This document shows, one piece after another, positions 1 to 9,551 of a stretch of DNA of 64,000 nucleotides. The position numbers were made by a program, and so were the translations under genes. The stretch is from Bacteroidales bacterium. Its GTDB lineage: Bacteria; Bacteroidota; Bacteroidia; Bacteroidales; UBA932. The notes under the pieces are model-generated. The model had not been told where the DNA came from. It searched no databases and saw only the letters and a program-made list of their open reading frames with translations. The stretch spans positions 1 through 64,000 of the forward strand of contig JAFRRW010000006.1 in assembly GCA_017427885.1 (NCBI GenBank), read 5' to 3'. Within the stretch, counting starts at the first letter, position 1. Each line of letters starts with the position of its first letter.

Positions 1-1949
<1,949 letters not shown>

Positions 1950-1971
1950 TTCTTTAATCGGGGCGGCCTGG

Positions 1972-3096
1972 TCAAAGGGTCTGTGCGAAGCCCACCAGGT
2001 TCCTGGCGAAAGTCCCCCAGGAAAGCCTTTCCTTCTCCTTCCTGATGTTCTCCTTGCAGCGCAGAGCGACGGCAGGGTCGGAGAAGAAACGGTTGATTTC
2101 GGCGGCTATCGCACCGCTGTCGGCCTTGTCTGCGACAAGACCCGTGCCAGTATCGCCTACCGCACCCCTGAGTCCGCCCGTGTCGGTGACGATAAGGGGA
2201 ACCTCAAAGTTGTAGGCAATGGAGGAAATGCCGCTCTGGGTGGCGCTGCGGTAGGGGAGGACGGTGACGTCGGCCGCGGAGAAAAAATCCTTCACTTCCG
2301 AGTCCGGAATATAACGGGGAAAGAGCCTGATCCTGTCCCTGGCGGGGGAGGCCTCAACGATCCTTTCATATTTTTCGAAGGATCCATAGGGCTCCCCGGC
2401 GACCACGAGGGTGTGGCTGTCGTCCAGGAGGGAGAAGGCGTCGAGCAGTATGTCCAGTCCCTTGTAGTCGCGGATCAGTCCGAAGAAGAGGATGTTGCGC
2501 TTCCCGTGGGGAAGTCCGAGCCGGTCTTCGGCCTCTTCGCGGGGGACGGGATCCCCGAAATGGTTGTACAGGGGATGGGGGAGGATCGTATATTTCGCCT
2601 CCGGGGAAAGGGACAGGAGGTCGTCGGCGACTTCCCGGCACATCGCGACGTGGCCGGAGCATCCGGAGAGGAAATACTTCGTCAGGGGAGTGTCGAAGAA
2701 CCTCCTTTCGTGGGGGACGACGTTGTCGAGGATGGAAATCACCCTGCACCCGTCCTTCCTTACGGCACGGGCCACGCTTCCCAGAGAGGGGGCGAAATAG
2801 GACATCCAGTATTTCATCACCAGGATGTCCGGCTTCCATTTCCGGACCTTCCTTCCGGCCCTGGGGTAGGAAAGGGGATTGGCCGTGTCGAGCACGGCCT
2901 CGCTGTCCACCGGGACGGTATTGTCGTCCGGGGTGACGTACTGGGTTTTTCCGGGAAAAAGAAACTGCGGATACTGCCGGCTGAAGGTAAAGGCCTTCAC
3001 AGTATGGGATTTGCCCAGTTCGTCATAAAGGTCGGCGTTGAACTGGGCAATCCCTCCTCTCAAAGGGTAGAAACTCGACAGTATCGCAATTCTCAA
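1972..3096 (-). CDS. Glycosyltransferase family 4 (GT-B fold)
   Basis: A 374-residue cytoplasmic glycosyltransferase. The N-terminus MRIAILSSFYPLRGGIAQFN is the typical GT4 start with a Gly-Gly-Ile donor/acceptor loop. The C-terminal half has the nucleotide-sugar domain signature: ILFFGLIRDYKGLDILLDA, then ADVTVLPYRSATQSGISSIA and VPLIVTDTGG. It likely transfers a sugar to a surface glycan or lipid; donor and acceptor cannot be read from the sequence. The start codon is TTG, because no in-frame ATG fits the family N-terminus. It is downstream of the OmpH-like gene (27 bases) and upstream of the LysM gene. Confidence 0.88.
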   Translation of the reverse strand: MRIAILSSFYPLRGGIAQFNADLYDELGKSHTVKAFTFSRQYPQFLFPGKTQYVTPDDNTVPVDSEAVLDTANPLSYPRAGRKVRKWKPDILVMKYWMSYFAPSLGSVARAVRKDGCRVISILDNVVPHERRFFDTPLTKYFLSGCSGHVAMCREVADDLLSLSPEAKYTILPHPLYNHFGDPVPREEAEDRLGLPHGKRNILFFGLIRDYKGLDILLDAFSLLDDSHTLVVAGEPYGSFEKYERIVEASPARDRIRLFPRYIPDSEVKDFFSAADVTVLPYRSATQSGISSIAYNFEVPLIVTDTGGLRGAVGDTGTGLVADKADSGAIAAEINRFFSDPAVALRCKENIRKEKERLSWGTFARNLVGFAQTL

Positions 3097-3123
3097 GAAT
3101 CAGGTTGGTTTGTCCTCCGTCCC

Positions 3124-3780
3124 TTATTCGGCCGTGGAGGGCTTGGGAGCGGATTTGCTCTTGATGTATTCGTCGTTGAGGCCGGCGAGGATCTCGTCGG
3201 TGATATCAAGGAAGGATTCGGCCTCGACCACGGGGGCGGTGAGGGATCCGGGAGTGCCGTTGACGCTCTGGGTGGCGATCACCATCGAGTATTTCTTGTC
3301 GGCGTTGTATTTCTCGACATAGGCCCTGATGGCCTCGAGGATCTGGTTCTGCATCACCGTCTGTTCCTCTTCGATCTCGCGCTGCTTCTGGGCGGCGTAA
3401 TTGCTGAATTTCTCCTGCCTGGACTGGAGGTCCTGGCTCTGCACCTGCGCGGTGGAGGAGGTCAGGAGGCCCTTGTTGAGCTTGTCCTGGAAGGCATTGT
3501 AGTCAGCCTGGAGCTTGTTGCCCCTGCGGTTCACCTCGTCGGTAATGCCCTGGACCTTGGTCTGGACGACCGAACGGAGGTCGTTGGCCATGTCATAGTT
3601 TTCAAGCACCTTGTCCATGTTGAAAAAGACGATGGCGCCGGGGGCGAGTGCCGATTCTTCCTGTCCGTCGACGGCTGCGGCCTTCTTGGAGCCTGTTCCT
3701 TTGTCGGTGAGGTTGATGATGCCGAGAGCCGCCACTGCTACGAGGGCGATGATGCTCAGGATGAGAGATGTGTTTTTCAT
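3124..3780 (-). CDS. OmpH/Skp-family periplasmic chaperone-like protein
   Basis: 218 residues. An N-terminal hydrophobic segment (about 5-22) may be an uncleaved anchor, since no clear signal-peptidase site follows. The mature part (about 50-200) has the Skp/OmpH pattern: a short beta segment (IVFFNMDKVLENYDMANDL), then long Gln/Glu/Lys-rich helices predicted to form coiled-coil tentacles, then a closing segment (KYSMVIATQS). Skp-type trimers hold unfolded outer-membrane proteins in the periplasm. A second, shorter paralogue sits after bamA at 8857-9414. This gene leads an apparent operon with the glycosyltransferase, LysM protein and trxB, and has its own promoter inside the pdxJ intergenic region. 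Confidence 0.85.
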   Translation of the reverse strand: MKNTSLILSIIALVAVAALGIINLTDKGTGSKKAAAVDGQEESALAPGAIVFFNMDKVLENYDMANDLRSVVQTKVQGITDEVNRRGNKLQADYNAFQDKLNKGLLTSSTAQVQSQDLQSRQEKFSNYAAQKQREIEEEQTVMQNQILEAIRAYVEKYNADKKYSMVIATQSVNGTPGSLTAPVVEAESFLDITDEILAGLNDEYIKSKSAPKPSTAE

Positions 3781-3824
3781 TTTATGAATCTTTAAATATT
3801 ATTCGGTAAAAACGGATAAGTCTG

Positions 3825-3832
3825 CAAAAATA
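3825..3832 (-). promoter_or_regulatory. -7 promoter box for the OmpH-like operon
   Basis: On the minus strand the sequence reads TATTTTTG followed by CA, a match to the Bacteroidota -7 consensus TAnnTTTG. It is 44 bases upstream of the ATG at 3780 and directly after the pdxJ stop codon. Confidence 0.6.
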
Positions 3833-3833
3833 A

Positions 3834-4553
3834 TCAAAATATCTTTACTTTCGACAGATATGCCCCGATAGTTTTCTCCAGGCCCAGGTAGAGGGCGTCG
3901 CAGATGATGGCGTGGCCGATGGAAACCTCGGCCGTCCAGGGGATGGACCTGATGAAGAATTCCAGGTTCTCGAGGTTGAGGTCGTGGCCCGCGTTCACCC
4001 CGAGGCCGCAGTCCCTCGCGGCGGCGGCGGTGGCTATGTAGGGGGCTATCGCCTTTTCCCTGCCGGAGGGATATCCGACGGCGTAGCCTGCCGTGTAGAG
4101 TTCCACCCTGTCGCAACCGCATTTGGCCGCCCCCTCCGCCATCAGCGGGTCGGGGTTGATGAAGATGGAAGTGCGTATTCCCTTGGATTTGAAGAGTTTA
4201 CAGACGTCGGTCAGAAATTCGCGGTGTTCGATTGTGTCCCAGCCGTTGTCGGAGGTGAGGGCGTAGTGGGAATCGGGGACCAGGGTGACCTGGTCGGGAA
4301 TGACTTCACAGACAAGGTCACGGAAAGACTGTATGGGATTGCCCTCGATGTTGAATTCCGTGGTGACCAGTGGCTTGAGGGCCCTGACGTCCGAATACCT
4401 TATATGCCTTTCGTCAGGCCTGGGATGCACGGTGATGCCTTCGGCCCCGAAACTTTCGCAGAGGACCGCCGCCTTCTCCACGTCGGGAAGATTGCCTCCG
4501 CGTGCATTGCGGAGGGTGGCTATCTTGTTGATATTTACGCTGAGCCTTGTCAT
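3834..4553 (-). CDS. pdxJ: Pyridoxine 5'-phosphate synthase
   Basis: 239 residues, the usual PdxJ length. The enzyme condenses 1-deoxy-D-xylulose 5-phosphate with 3-amino-2-oxopropyl phosphate to make pyridoxine 5'-phosphate, the ring-closing step of DXP-dependent vitamin B6 synthesis. Family signatures: RLSVNINKIATLRNARGG at the start, GITVHPRPDERHI, TEFNIEGNP, and DLNLENLEFF near the end. The start is the ATG at 4553; an 11-codon extension would cross the promoter box at 4575-4582. It is divergent from nadK. DXP also feeds isoprenoid synthesis (dxr at 26.9-28.1 kb). Confidence 0.95.
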   Translation of the reverse strand: MTRLSVNINKIATLRNARGGNLPDVEKAAVLCESFGAEGITVHPRPDERHIRYSDVRALKPLVTTEFNIEGNPIQSFRDLVCEVIPDQVTLVPDSHYALTSDNGWDTIEHREFLTDVCKLFKSKGIRTSIFINPDPLMAEGAAKCGCDRVELYTAGYAVGYPSGREKAIAPYIATAAAARDCGLGVNAGHDLNLENLEFFIRSIPWTAEVSIGHAIICDALYLGLEKTIGAYLSKVKIF

Positions 4554-4574
4554 TTTTCTGTCCTGCTGGAAAGA

Positions 4575-4582
4575 CAAAATTA
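4575..4582 (-). promoter_or_regulatory. -7 promoter box for pdxJ
   Basis: Minus-strand TAATTTTG matches TAnnTTTG and lies 21 bases before the pdxJ ATG. The nadK box faces the other way about 40 bases off. No clear -33 element was seen. Confidence 0.5.
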
Positions 4583-4614
4583 GCAATTCCGTTCAAATTT
4601 TATAAATAATGTGC

Positions 4615-4622
4615 TAATTTTG
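4615..4622 (+). promoter_or_regulatory. -7 promoter box for nadK, 5 bases from the ATG
   Basis: TAATTTTG ACCCC ATG. If transcription starts a few bases after the box, as is usual for this promoter class, the nadK mRNA would have essentially no 5' leader. The -33 element is weak or absent. Confidence 0.5.
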
Positions 4623-4627
4623 ACCCC

Positions 4628-5452
4628 ATGAAACTGGCTTTATACATAAAGGACAAGTCCCTCGCCTCGGATCCCCGTCTTGCGGCAATGAAGGAAGCGC
4701 TGGAAAAGGCTTCCTGCGACCTGTTCGAAATAGAGACTCCCGAGGACCTCGCCGGCGGGGCCGACGCCCTTCTTTCAATCGGAGGAGACGGTACCTTCCT
4801 GTCTGCGGCGAAGAGGATAGGGGACAGCGGAATCCCGGTCCTCGGCGTGAATCTCGGAAGGCTCGGATTCCTTTCCGAGAACAGGCCCGAAGACGTTCCT
4901 GCCTCCCTTCTTGAAGGACGTTATACGTTGGAGGACAGGGCGTTACTGAAAACTGAAATCTCCGGCTTGGACGTGTCTGGTATAGAGGGTTTCTCCCCCT
5001 ATGCGCTCAACGAGATATCCGTCCACCGCTCCGGCGCGGCGATGCTGGGAGTAAACGTCTCGCTCAACGGCGAGCAGCTTCCCACCGTCTGGGCCGACGG
5101 CATGCTCGTGGCCACCTCTTCCGGTTCCACGGCTTATTCCCTTTCCGTGGGCGGCCCCATCTGTTCCCCGGATTCAAGGGTTCTCATCATAGCCCCCATC
5201 GCCCCCCACAACCTCAACGTCCGTCCCCTCATAGTTCCCGACACCACGGAAGTGGGCGTTTCGTGGCAGTCCAGGGATGACAAAGTGATGGTGACGATGG
5301 ACAACAGGACGCTTTCCGCGGGCCGTGACGCCGTCCTCCGGATTTCAATGGCACGTTTTTCGCTGAAACGAATCCGGCTTGAAAAGTCCAATTTCATAAA
5401 CGCCCTCGAGAGCAAGCTGTTCTGGGGCGAGGATATGAGGAACAAACCCTAA
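4628..5452 (+). CDS. nadK: NAD kinase
   Basis: 274 residues. It phosphorylates NAD+ to NADP+ in the cytoplasm. The catalytic GGDGT motif is at residues 52-56 (Asp54), followed by LGVNLGRLGFLSE and the NE motif (YALNEISV). The segment ATSSGSTAYSLSVGGPI is the conserved nucleotide-binding block. The ATG used is the only one matching the family start (MKLALYIKD). The promoter box sits 5 bases upstream, so the mRNA may be leaderless. uppS follows 14 bases after the stop, indicating cotranscription. Confidence 0.96.
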   Translation: MKLALYIKDKSLASDPRLAAMKEALEKASCDLFEIETPEDLAGGADALLSIGGDGTFLSAAKRIGDSGIPVLGVNLGRLGFLSENRPEDVPASLLEGRYTLEDRALLKTEISGLDVSGIEGFSPYALNEISVHRSGAAMLGVNVSLNGEQLPTVWADGMLVATSSGSTAYSLSVGGPICSPDSRVLIIAPIAPHNLNVRPLIVPDTTEVGVSWQSRDDKVMVTMDNRTLSAGRDAVLRISMARFSLKRIRLEKSNFINALESKLFWGEDMRNKP

Positions 5453-5466
5453 GATTCAGGAATCCA

Positions 5467-6177
5467 ATGGGAGAAATAACGAAAATTCCAACACACGTGT
5501 CCATCGTGATGGACGGCAACGGGCGTTGGGCCAAGGAGCGCGGCGAAGAAAGGCTGCGGGGTCATTTTGAGGGAGTGGAGAGCATTCGTGCCTGTGTAGA
5601 AGAATGTGTCAGGCTCGGCATACGCTACATTTCCCTCTTCGCATTTTCAGAAGAGAACTGGAACAGGTCGGAGCACGAGGTTACCGGCCTGATGAAATTG
5701 ATATTCAACTCGATGGAGAAGGAGATGCACCTGTTCATAGGACAGAATGTGCGTTTGAGGGTGCTGGGGAACAGGGACCGCCTTCCTGACGAGCTGAACG
5801 GGGAGATTGACAAGATCGAGGCGATGACCAAGAACAACGACGTCCTGGACATGATCCTTTTCATAAGTTACAGCGGACAGTGGGACATCCTCCAGGCCGC
5901 AAGGCGGTTTGCCGCCGACGCGGCGGCCGATCCGTCGCTTCTGGAAACAGCAGGTGCCGATACATTCAGCAAGTATCTGGTCACTGCCGGCATTCCCGAT
6001 CCTGACCTTATCATAAGGACTTCCGGAGAGATGCGTCTCAGCAACTACCTTCTCTGGCAGGCGGCCTATTCGGAGTATTATTTCACGGATACGCTTTGGC
6101 CCGATTTCCGCAAGGAAGAATTCCACAAGGCCCTCGAGGAATACTCCCGAAGGGACAGGCGATATGGAAAAGTTTAA
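5467..6177 (+). CDS. uppS: Undecaprenyl diphosphate synthase (isoprenyl transferase)
   Basis: 236 residues. A cis-prenyltransferase that extends farnesyl diphosphate with isopentenyl diphosphate to make the C55 lipid carrier for peptidoglycan and O-glycan synthesis. The catalytic Asp16 is in SIVMDGNGRWA; later signatures are SLFAFSEENWNRS and DLIIRTSGEMRLSNYLLWQ. Length is normal. The precursor pathway is represented by dxr at 26.9 kb. Between uppS and bamA (48 bases) lies a new promoter. Confidence 0.96.
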   Translation: MGEITKIPTHVSIVMDGNGRWAKERGEERLRGHFEGVESIRACVEECVRLGIRYISLFAFSEENWNRSEHEVTGLMKLIFNSMEKEMHLFIGQNVRLRVLGNRDRLPDELNGEIDKIEAMTKNNDVLDMILFISYSGQWDILQAARRFAADAAADPSLLETAGADTFSKYLVTAGIPDPDLIIRTSGEMRLSNYLLWQAAYSEYYFTDTLWPDFRKEEFHKALEEYSRRDRRYGKV

Positions 6178-6185
6178 AAAATCCG

Positions 6186-6193
6186 TATATTTG
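6186..6193 (+). promoter_or_regulatory. -7 promoter box for bamA-skp
   Basis: TATATTTG followed by CAC, the classic Bacteroidota -7 form, 32 bases before the bamA ATG and just after the uppS stop. Confidence 0.6.
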
Positions 6194-6225
6194 CACCTTT
6201 GAACCTTAAGACACAGTCGTACTGA

Positions 6226-8814
6226 ATGAGATTTTTGAGGTATATCGTCCTGCCATTCCTGCCCTTCCTCGCCGTCCCCGCATTGGGACAGGAGGACAGG
6301 GAAGCAGTGGAGGTGGATTACGGCAGTCCCAAGGAATATATAGTCGGGGACGTCAGGGTGGAAGGCAACCAGTACCTGAGCAGCAGGCAGATCCTCCAGG
6401 TCACCGGCCTGCAGAAAGGGATGAAGGTCACCGTTCCCGGCGACTATTTCTCCTCCCTGGTCGAGAGGCTCTGGCTCCAGAAATACTTCGAGGACGTTTC
6501 CATCTACATCGACCGCCTCAGCGAGCAGCAGGACTCCGCCTTCTTCGTCATTTCCATCAAGGAGAGGCCGAGGGTGTCGGGCTGGTCCTACACCGGTGTG
6601 AGGAACGGGGAGAAGAAGGACCTCGATGAGAGGATCAAGATCCGCAGGGGAACCAATTTCTCCGAATATACCTCCAGCGCCTCGGTCGACATAATCAAGA
6701 GATACCTCAAGGAAAAGGGTTTCCTCAAGGCCGACGTGGACGTGGAGGTCAAGAGGGACTCGATGATTTCCAACGCGATAAGGGTCAACTTCAATATCAA
6801 TAAGGGCACCAGGGTGAAGATCAAGGAGATAAACTTCATAGGCAATGAGCACGTCTCCAACTTCAAGCTTGCCAAGTCGATGAAGAAGACCAAGTCCGCC
6901 AAGATATATAACTTCTTCAAGAGCAAGAAATTCAACGAGAAGGAGTACGACAACGACAAGAAGGGGCTTATCGAGGCCTTCAACGAGGCGGGCTACCGCG
7001 ATGCAACCCTGCTGAGGGATTCCGTCTATTATATTTCGGACAACCGCCTCGGCATCGACTTCGCCTTCGAGGAGGGGGACAAGTATTACTTCAGGAACGT
7101 CACCTGGACCGGAAACTCCGTCCACTCCGCAGACCAGCTGAACCAGATCCTCCAGATCAAGAAGGGCGACGTCTATGACGTGGTCACGATGCAGAAGAGG
7201 CTCCAGGGAGGCGGCAAGCAGACCGAATACGACGTGTCCAAGCTCTACAGGGACAACGGTTACCTCTTCTTCCAGGTCACTCCCGTGGAGATGAACATAC
7301 AGAACGACTCCGTGGACGTGGAGATGAGGATCTCCGAAGGCAAGCAGGCCACCCTAAACAACATCGTCATCAACGGCAACGACCTTACCAGCGAGAAGGT
7401 GGTCCGCCGCCAGGTGTTCACCCGTCCGGGCTATCTGTTCAGCCAGACAGATTTCGAGAGGTCCATCAGGGAAATCGCATCCCTGGGCCAGTTCGATCCC
7501 GAGTCCATCGCCAAGCCTGACGGATATTCCATAGTTCCCAACGAGCTCAACAGCACGGTGGACGTCGTCTATAACGTCACCGAGAAGCCTTCAAGCCAGC
7601 TGGAGGTGTCCGGAGGATGGGGTGGAAGGACCTTCGTGGCCACCGTCGGAGTGAGTTTCAACAACTTCTCCACCAGGAGGATGTTCGAGAAGAGCGCCTG
7701 GAGGCCCGTTCCCCTGGGAGACGCCCAGAACCTTTCGTTCCGCTTCCAGACGAACGGCCGCTATTACACCGCTCTCACCGCCAGTTTCGTGGAGCCCTGG
7801 CTTACCGGAAAGAAGCCGACGTCCCTCAACCTCAGCGCCTATTATTCCCGTATGACGGATTCATATCTCGCCATCGGAATCCTTTCCACAGACAGGGTGT
7901 TCGACGTGTTCGGCTTCTCCGCCGGCATAGGCAACCGCCTGAAATGGCCTGACAACTACTTCGTCCTCTACAACGGGCTCAGCTGGCAGACCTATCATCT
8001 GAAGAACTGGATGAGCGACTCATTCATCTTCAATAACGGTACGTCCCACAACATAAGCTACAACATCAACCTTTCGAGGAACTCCACCGACCAGCAGATT
8101 TATCCCCGAATGGGTTCGGACATCACGGCCTCCCTGTCCCTTACCCCTCCCTTCTCCCTGTTCAGGAAAAAGGACAAGGGCGTCCTCGACGCGAACGGGA
8201 ACCCCACCAGGGTGGACAGCTACAAGGACATCAACTACGACAACTGGACCTCGGCGCAGAGATACAAGTGGATCGAGTACCACAAATGGAAAGTCAGCGC
8301 GGCCTTCTACACCAAGGTCATCGGAGACCTTGTCGTGATGACACGCGGACAGTTCGGCTACCTGGGCTTCTACAACAGGAACTGGGGCTACTCTCCTTTC
8401 GAGGGCTTCCTCGTCGGAGGAGACGGAATGTCGGGATACAACACCTACGGCTCGGAAATCATATCCCTCAGGGGTTACAGCAACTATTCCCTCACCCCTT
8501 ACACCAAATCTTCCTACAACAATAACGGATATGCTTACGCGGGCAACGTGTACGACAAGTTCACGGTTGAGATGCGTTATCCCCTCATCCTCCAGCCACA
8601 GTCCACGATTTTTGCCCTGGCCTTCCTCGAAGGAGGAAACTGCTGGTCTGAGATCAGGGATTTCAACCCCTTCATGATAAAGAGGTCCGCCGGTGTCGGC
8701 GCGAGGATCTTCCTCCCGATGATCGGCCTCCTGGGTATCGACTGGGGTTACGGATTTGACGACGATACGAACGGCAAAAGCCAGTTCCACTTCATAATTG
8801 GACAACAGTTTTAA
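6226..8814 (+). CDS. bamA: Outer membrane protein assembly factor BamA
   Basis: 862 residues. A signal peptide (about 1-21, ending PALG-Q) is followed by tandem POTRA domains (about 35-440), seen as repeats such as GDVRVEGNQYLSSRQILQVT, KEINFIGNEHVSNFKLAKSM and NIVINGNDLTSEKVV. Residues about 450-862 form the 16-strand barrel, ending in the C-terminal Phe expected of an outer-membrane beta signal. BamA inserts beta-barrel proteins into the outer membrane; the periplasmic chaperone gene (skp/ompH) follows directly, the usual pairing. Inter-POTRA length is consistent with five POTRAs, as in other Bacteroidota. Confidence 0.95.
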   Translation: MRFLRYIVLPFLPFLAVPALGQEDREAVEVDYGSPKEYIVGDVRVEGNQYLSSRQILQVTGLQKGMKVTVPGDYFSSLVERLWLQKYFEDVSIYIDRLSEQQDSAFFVISIKERPRVSGWSYTGVRNGEKKDLDERIKIRRGTNFSEYTSSASVDIIKRYLKEKGFLKADVDVEVKRDSMISNAIRVNFNINKGTRVKIKEINFIGNEHVSNFKLAKSMKKTKSAKIYNFFKSKKFNEKEYDNDKKGLIEAFNEAGYRDATLLRDSVYYISDNRLGIDFAFEEGDKYYFRNVTWTGNSVHSADQLNQILQIKKGDVYDVVTMQKRLQGGGKQTEYDVSKLYRDNGYLFFQVTPVEMNIQNDSVDVEMRISEGKQATLNNIVINGNDLTSEKVVRRQVFTRPGYLFSQTDFERSIREIASLGQFDPESIAKPDGYSIVPNELNSTVDVVYNVTEKPSSQLEVSGGWGGRTFVATVGVSFNNFSTRRMFEKSAWRPVPLGDAQNLSFRFQTNGRYYTALTASFVEPWLTGKKPTSLNLSAYYSRMTDSYLAIGILSTDRVFDVFGFSAGIGNRLKWPDNYFVLYNGLSWQTYHLKNWMSDSFIFNNGTSHNISYNINLSRNSTDQQIYPRMGSDITASLSLTPPFSLFRKKDKGVLDANGNPTRVDSYKDINYDNWTSAQRYKWIEYHKWKVSAAFYTKVIGDLVVMTRGQFGYLGFYNRNWGYSPFEGFLVGGDGMSGYNTYGSEIISLRGYSNYSLTPYTKSSYNNNGYAYAGNVYDKFTVEMRYPLILQPQSTIFALAFLEGGNCWSEIRDFNPFMIKRSAGVGARIFLPMIGLLGIDWGYGFDDDTNGKSQFHFIIGQQF

Positions 8815-8856
8815 CTGATATTTCAGAAAGCAAACAATAAAACATCACAGACAAAA

Positions 8857-9414
8857 ATGAAAAAGATCATTCTTTTCGCCGCAGCGGCGCTTTTGACCAT
8901 CACCGCTTCCGCACAGGGAAAGCTTGCTCACGTCAATTTTTCCGAACTCGTGCAGTTGATGCCCGAGGCCGATGCGGCCAGGGCCCAGATCAACGCTGCC
9001 AGCAAGGAGGCTCAGGACACCTACCAGGCAATGGTGGACGAGTATCAGTCCAAGGCCCAGCAGTACGAGCAGAAGAGGGCTACCTGGACCGACGCCATCA
9101 GGCAGAACAAGGAAAAGGAGCTGACTGAGATCGGACAGAGGATCCAGGAGTTCCAGCAGACCATCCAGAACGAGCTCGCCCAGCAGCAGCAGCAACTGAT
9201 GGCCCCCATCCAGGAGAAAGCTTTCCAGGCTGTCGAGAAGCTTGCCAAGGCCGGCGGATACGCCTACGTCTTCGACGCTTCCCAGTATCTCTTCGTGGAC
9301 AACAACCAGAGCAAGGACCTCACTCCCGAAGCCCGCAAGGCCCTCGGCATTCCCGATGGCAGGACCCTCGAGACCCTCCAGCAGGAACTCCAGGCACAGG
9401 CCCAGGCGGAATAA
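8857..9414 (+). CDS. skp: OmpH/Skp periplasmic chaperone
   Basis: 185 residues. Signal peptide 1-20 (ends SASAQ). The mature protein starts KLAHVNFSELVQLMPEADAA, the short N-terminal strand of Skp, followed by about 90 residues of Gln/Glu/Lys/Ala-rich coiled coil. A closing segment (GGYAYVFDASQYLFVD) completes the small beta domain. It should hold unfolded outer-membrane proteins for BamA, whose gene is 42 bases upstream. A hairpin with a T-run follows, so the uppS/bamA/skp block ends here. Confidence 0.92.
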   Translation: MKKIILFAAAALLTITASAQGKLAHVNFSELVQLMPEADAARAQINAASKEAQDTYQAMVDEYQSKAQQYEQKRATWTDAIRQNKEKELTEIGQRIQEFQQTIQNELAQQQQQLMAPIQEKAFQAVEKLAKAGGYAYVFDASQYLFVDNNQSKDLTPEARKALGIPDGRTLETLQQELQAQAQAE

Positions 9415-9440
9415 GGTTCCTTTATCATCCCTCCAGAAAG

Positions 9441-9468
9441 ACCGACCCTTTCCAGGGCCGGTTTTTTT
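9441..9468 (+). terminator. Rho-independent terminator after skp
   Basis: Stem ACCGACCCT / AGGGCCGGT (one mismatch), loop TTCC, followed by a run of seven or more T. It closes the bamA-skp unit. Confidence 0.75.
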
Positions 9469-9480
9469 CTTATGATTTTA

Positions 9481-9511
9481 TTGTGATTATTAGTATTAAT
9501 ATTTACATTTG
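9481..9511 (+). promoter_or_regulatory. Promoter of korAB (TTG, 20 bases, TACATTTG)
   Basis: TTG at 9481-9483 and TACATTTG at 9504-9511, separated by 20 bases, fit the Bacteroidota -33/-7 pattern. The ATG of korA is 41 bases further on. Confidence 0.65.
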
Positions 9512-9551
9512 CACCCTAATTCAAAGATTTGATTAAAAATTTCAAGAGATA

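Noticed and set aside
5647-7125. Minus-strand open frame (492 codons) across uppS and bamA
   Set aside because: Antisense to two essential genes with complete motifs; no homology signal.
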